43,460 nt of DNA from Verrucomicrobiota bacterium (GTDB taxonomy: Bacteria; Verrucomicrobiota; Verrucomicrobiia; Chthoniobacterales; JAFAMB01): contig JAFBAP010000110.1 of assembly GCA_019247695.1 (NCBI GenBank), forward strand, positions 1 to 43,460. The letters run 5' to 3'. Below, piece after piece: positions 42,863-43,460 of the stretch. The notes under the pieces are model-generated. The model ran no database searches. It was not told where the DNA came from and was given only the letters and a program-made list of their open reading frames with translations. Numbering within the stretch: the stretch's first letter is position 1; each line of letters begins with the position of its first letter. Made by a program: the position numbers and the translations under genes.

Positions 42863-43267
42863 TTAAGAGCGCGGTGTGATTTCAGTCAGGAAATGTTCCT
42901 TGAGCTGCTGGTTCTGCCGGAGCCTCTCAACTAAGCGCCCGTTCAGACACTCCACTTCAGTGCAAAGCGCCTCAAGCAAAGGTTGCACGTACATCGGAAA
43001 GTGAGCGAGAATCGTTTCAGAGGAAGCCTCCTCCCCAAGCGCAAGGCTGCTGGCGGTCTGCCTCAGGATCGTCTCACGGGATTGCCGGCAGCGAATGGCG
43101 ATCCGGATCTGGCTGCGGATCTGGTCTTCCAGACGGGTATTTTCGTCCCTGTCGTACCGGTACAGGGCCTTGGTTTGCTGGTTCAACAATCGGATCAGGC
43201 CGCCGTTCTCCTGCAGTTCATTCCTCAGCGCGGCCACCAGGTCGTTCCAGGCCAGGGTTGAATCCAT
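42863..43267 (-). CDS. FlgN-like flagellar chaperone
   Basis: A 134-residue all-helical protein: WNDLVAALRNELQENGGLIR, LLNQQTKALYRYDRDENTRL and VERLRQNQQLKEHFL. Length, long amphipathic helices and position between fliA and csrA fit FlgN, the export chaperone of the hook-filament junction proteins. FlgN sequences are poorly conserved, so the call depends on context. Confidence 0.6.
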   Translation of the reverse strand: MDSTLAWNDLVAALRNELQENGGLIRLLNQQTKALYRYDRDENTRLEDQIRSQIRIAIRCRQSRETILRQTASSLALGEEASSETILAHFPMYVQPLLEALCTEVECLNGRLVERLRQNQQLKEHFLTEITPRS

Positions 43268-43308
43268 AGGTTAAAGGCAAAGCTCAAGCTCGCAAGCTGT
43301 GTCCACCG

Positions 43309-43460
43309 TTAAGCCATGACGCTCTGGAGGTAAGCGCGCAGCTGTTTGACGGCTTGGGTGTGGATCTGGCAGATGCGCGACTCGGTGAGCCCGAAGGCGG
43401 CGGCGATGTCGGCCAGCCGCAGGTTTTCGTAGTAGTACATGGCCAGCACCTTCTTTTGCA
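43309..43460 (-). CDS. fliA: Flagellar sigma factor FliA (sigma-28), C-terminal part
   Basis: Only the last ~49 residues are inside the window: KVLAMYYYENLRLADIAAAF, GLTESRICQIHTQAVKQLRA and YLQSVMA before the TAA at 43311-43309. This is region 4.2 of a sigma-28-type factor, with the HTH that contacts the -35 element. The N-terminal part continues past the right edge. Confidence 0.88.
   Translation of the reverse strand, partial: QKKVLAMYYYENLRLADIAAAFGLTESRICQIHTQAVKQLRAYLQSVMA

Overview
The window looks like chromosomal DNA from a GC-rich, flagellated, Gram-negative soil-type bacterium. My best guess is Verrucomicrobiota, with Acidobacteriota or Planctomycetota as alternatives. The guess rests on the mosaic of G/C-rich intergenic repeat modules, the DUF4142, RDD and small 'MPRGASPKRE'-type proteins, and the gene mix. 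No rRNA or other phylogenetic marker is present, so the placement is inference.

Left arm (1-6900), accessory and decaying. It holds a partial ISKra4-family insertion sequence with a frameshifted transposase, a pRiA4b ORF-3-like partner and an IS630-like remnant. Next come an unknown ORF, a hairpin-rich stretch that may be a structured RNA, and three tandem paralogous small HTH proteins behind a promoter that overlaps a perfect palindrome. Several short orphan ORFs follow, some split by in-frame stops, then a small conserved protein with a broken retropepsin-like neighbour and a protein with a HEPN-like RNxxxH motif. This arm ends at a tRNA-Ser(GCT), whose 3' end faces the accessory DNA as expected for an island boundary.

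Core (7000-19150). It contains an RDD membrane protein, the glycogen debranching enzyme glgX, citrate synthase gltA, a HAD phosphatase, an ABC-F ATPase, an msrB-msrA methionine sulfoxide reductase pair, small secreted proteins (one DUF4142) and two stress-type proteins that overlap tail to tail.

Glycan region (19673-33039). Two convergent operons plus a divergent gene encode a GT9-like glycosyltransferase, three CgeB-like glycosyltransferases, two GT4 glycosyltransferases, a sugar nucleotidyltransferase, a CelD/BcsL-type acyltransferase, a sugar-nucleotide epimerase, myo-inositol-1-phosphate synthase, a TIGR04290-like methyltransferase and a glycoside hydrolase whose barrel appears circularly permuted. 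A UdgX-type uracil-DNA glycosylase is the last gene of the minus-strand operon. Together these could build and modify an inositol-containing glycan or glycolipid; the product is not known from the sequence.

Right arm (33280-43460). It contains a single-domain response regulator, a lone cyclic-nucleotide-binding protein, an erythritol/L-threitol-type dehydrogenase divergent from a SorC/EryD-like regulator, a small membrane-protein operon, a large hybrid histidine kinase, and the end of a flagellar operon (fliA, flgN-like, csrA, unknown).

Six intergenic loci carry a shared mosaic of short repeat modules, including 7-bp tandem units. These modules reach into the 3' ends of several genes and supply their last codons and stops.
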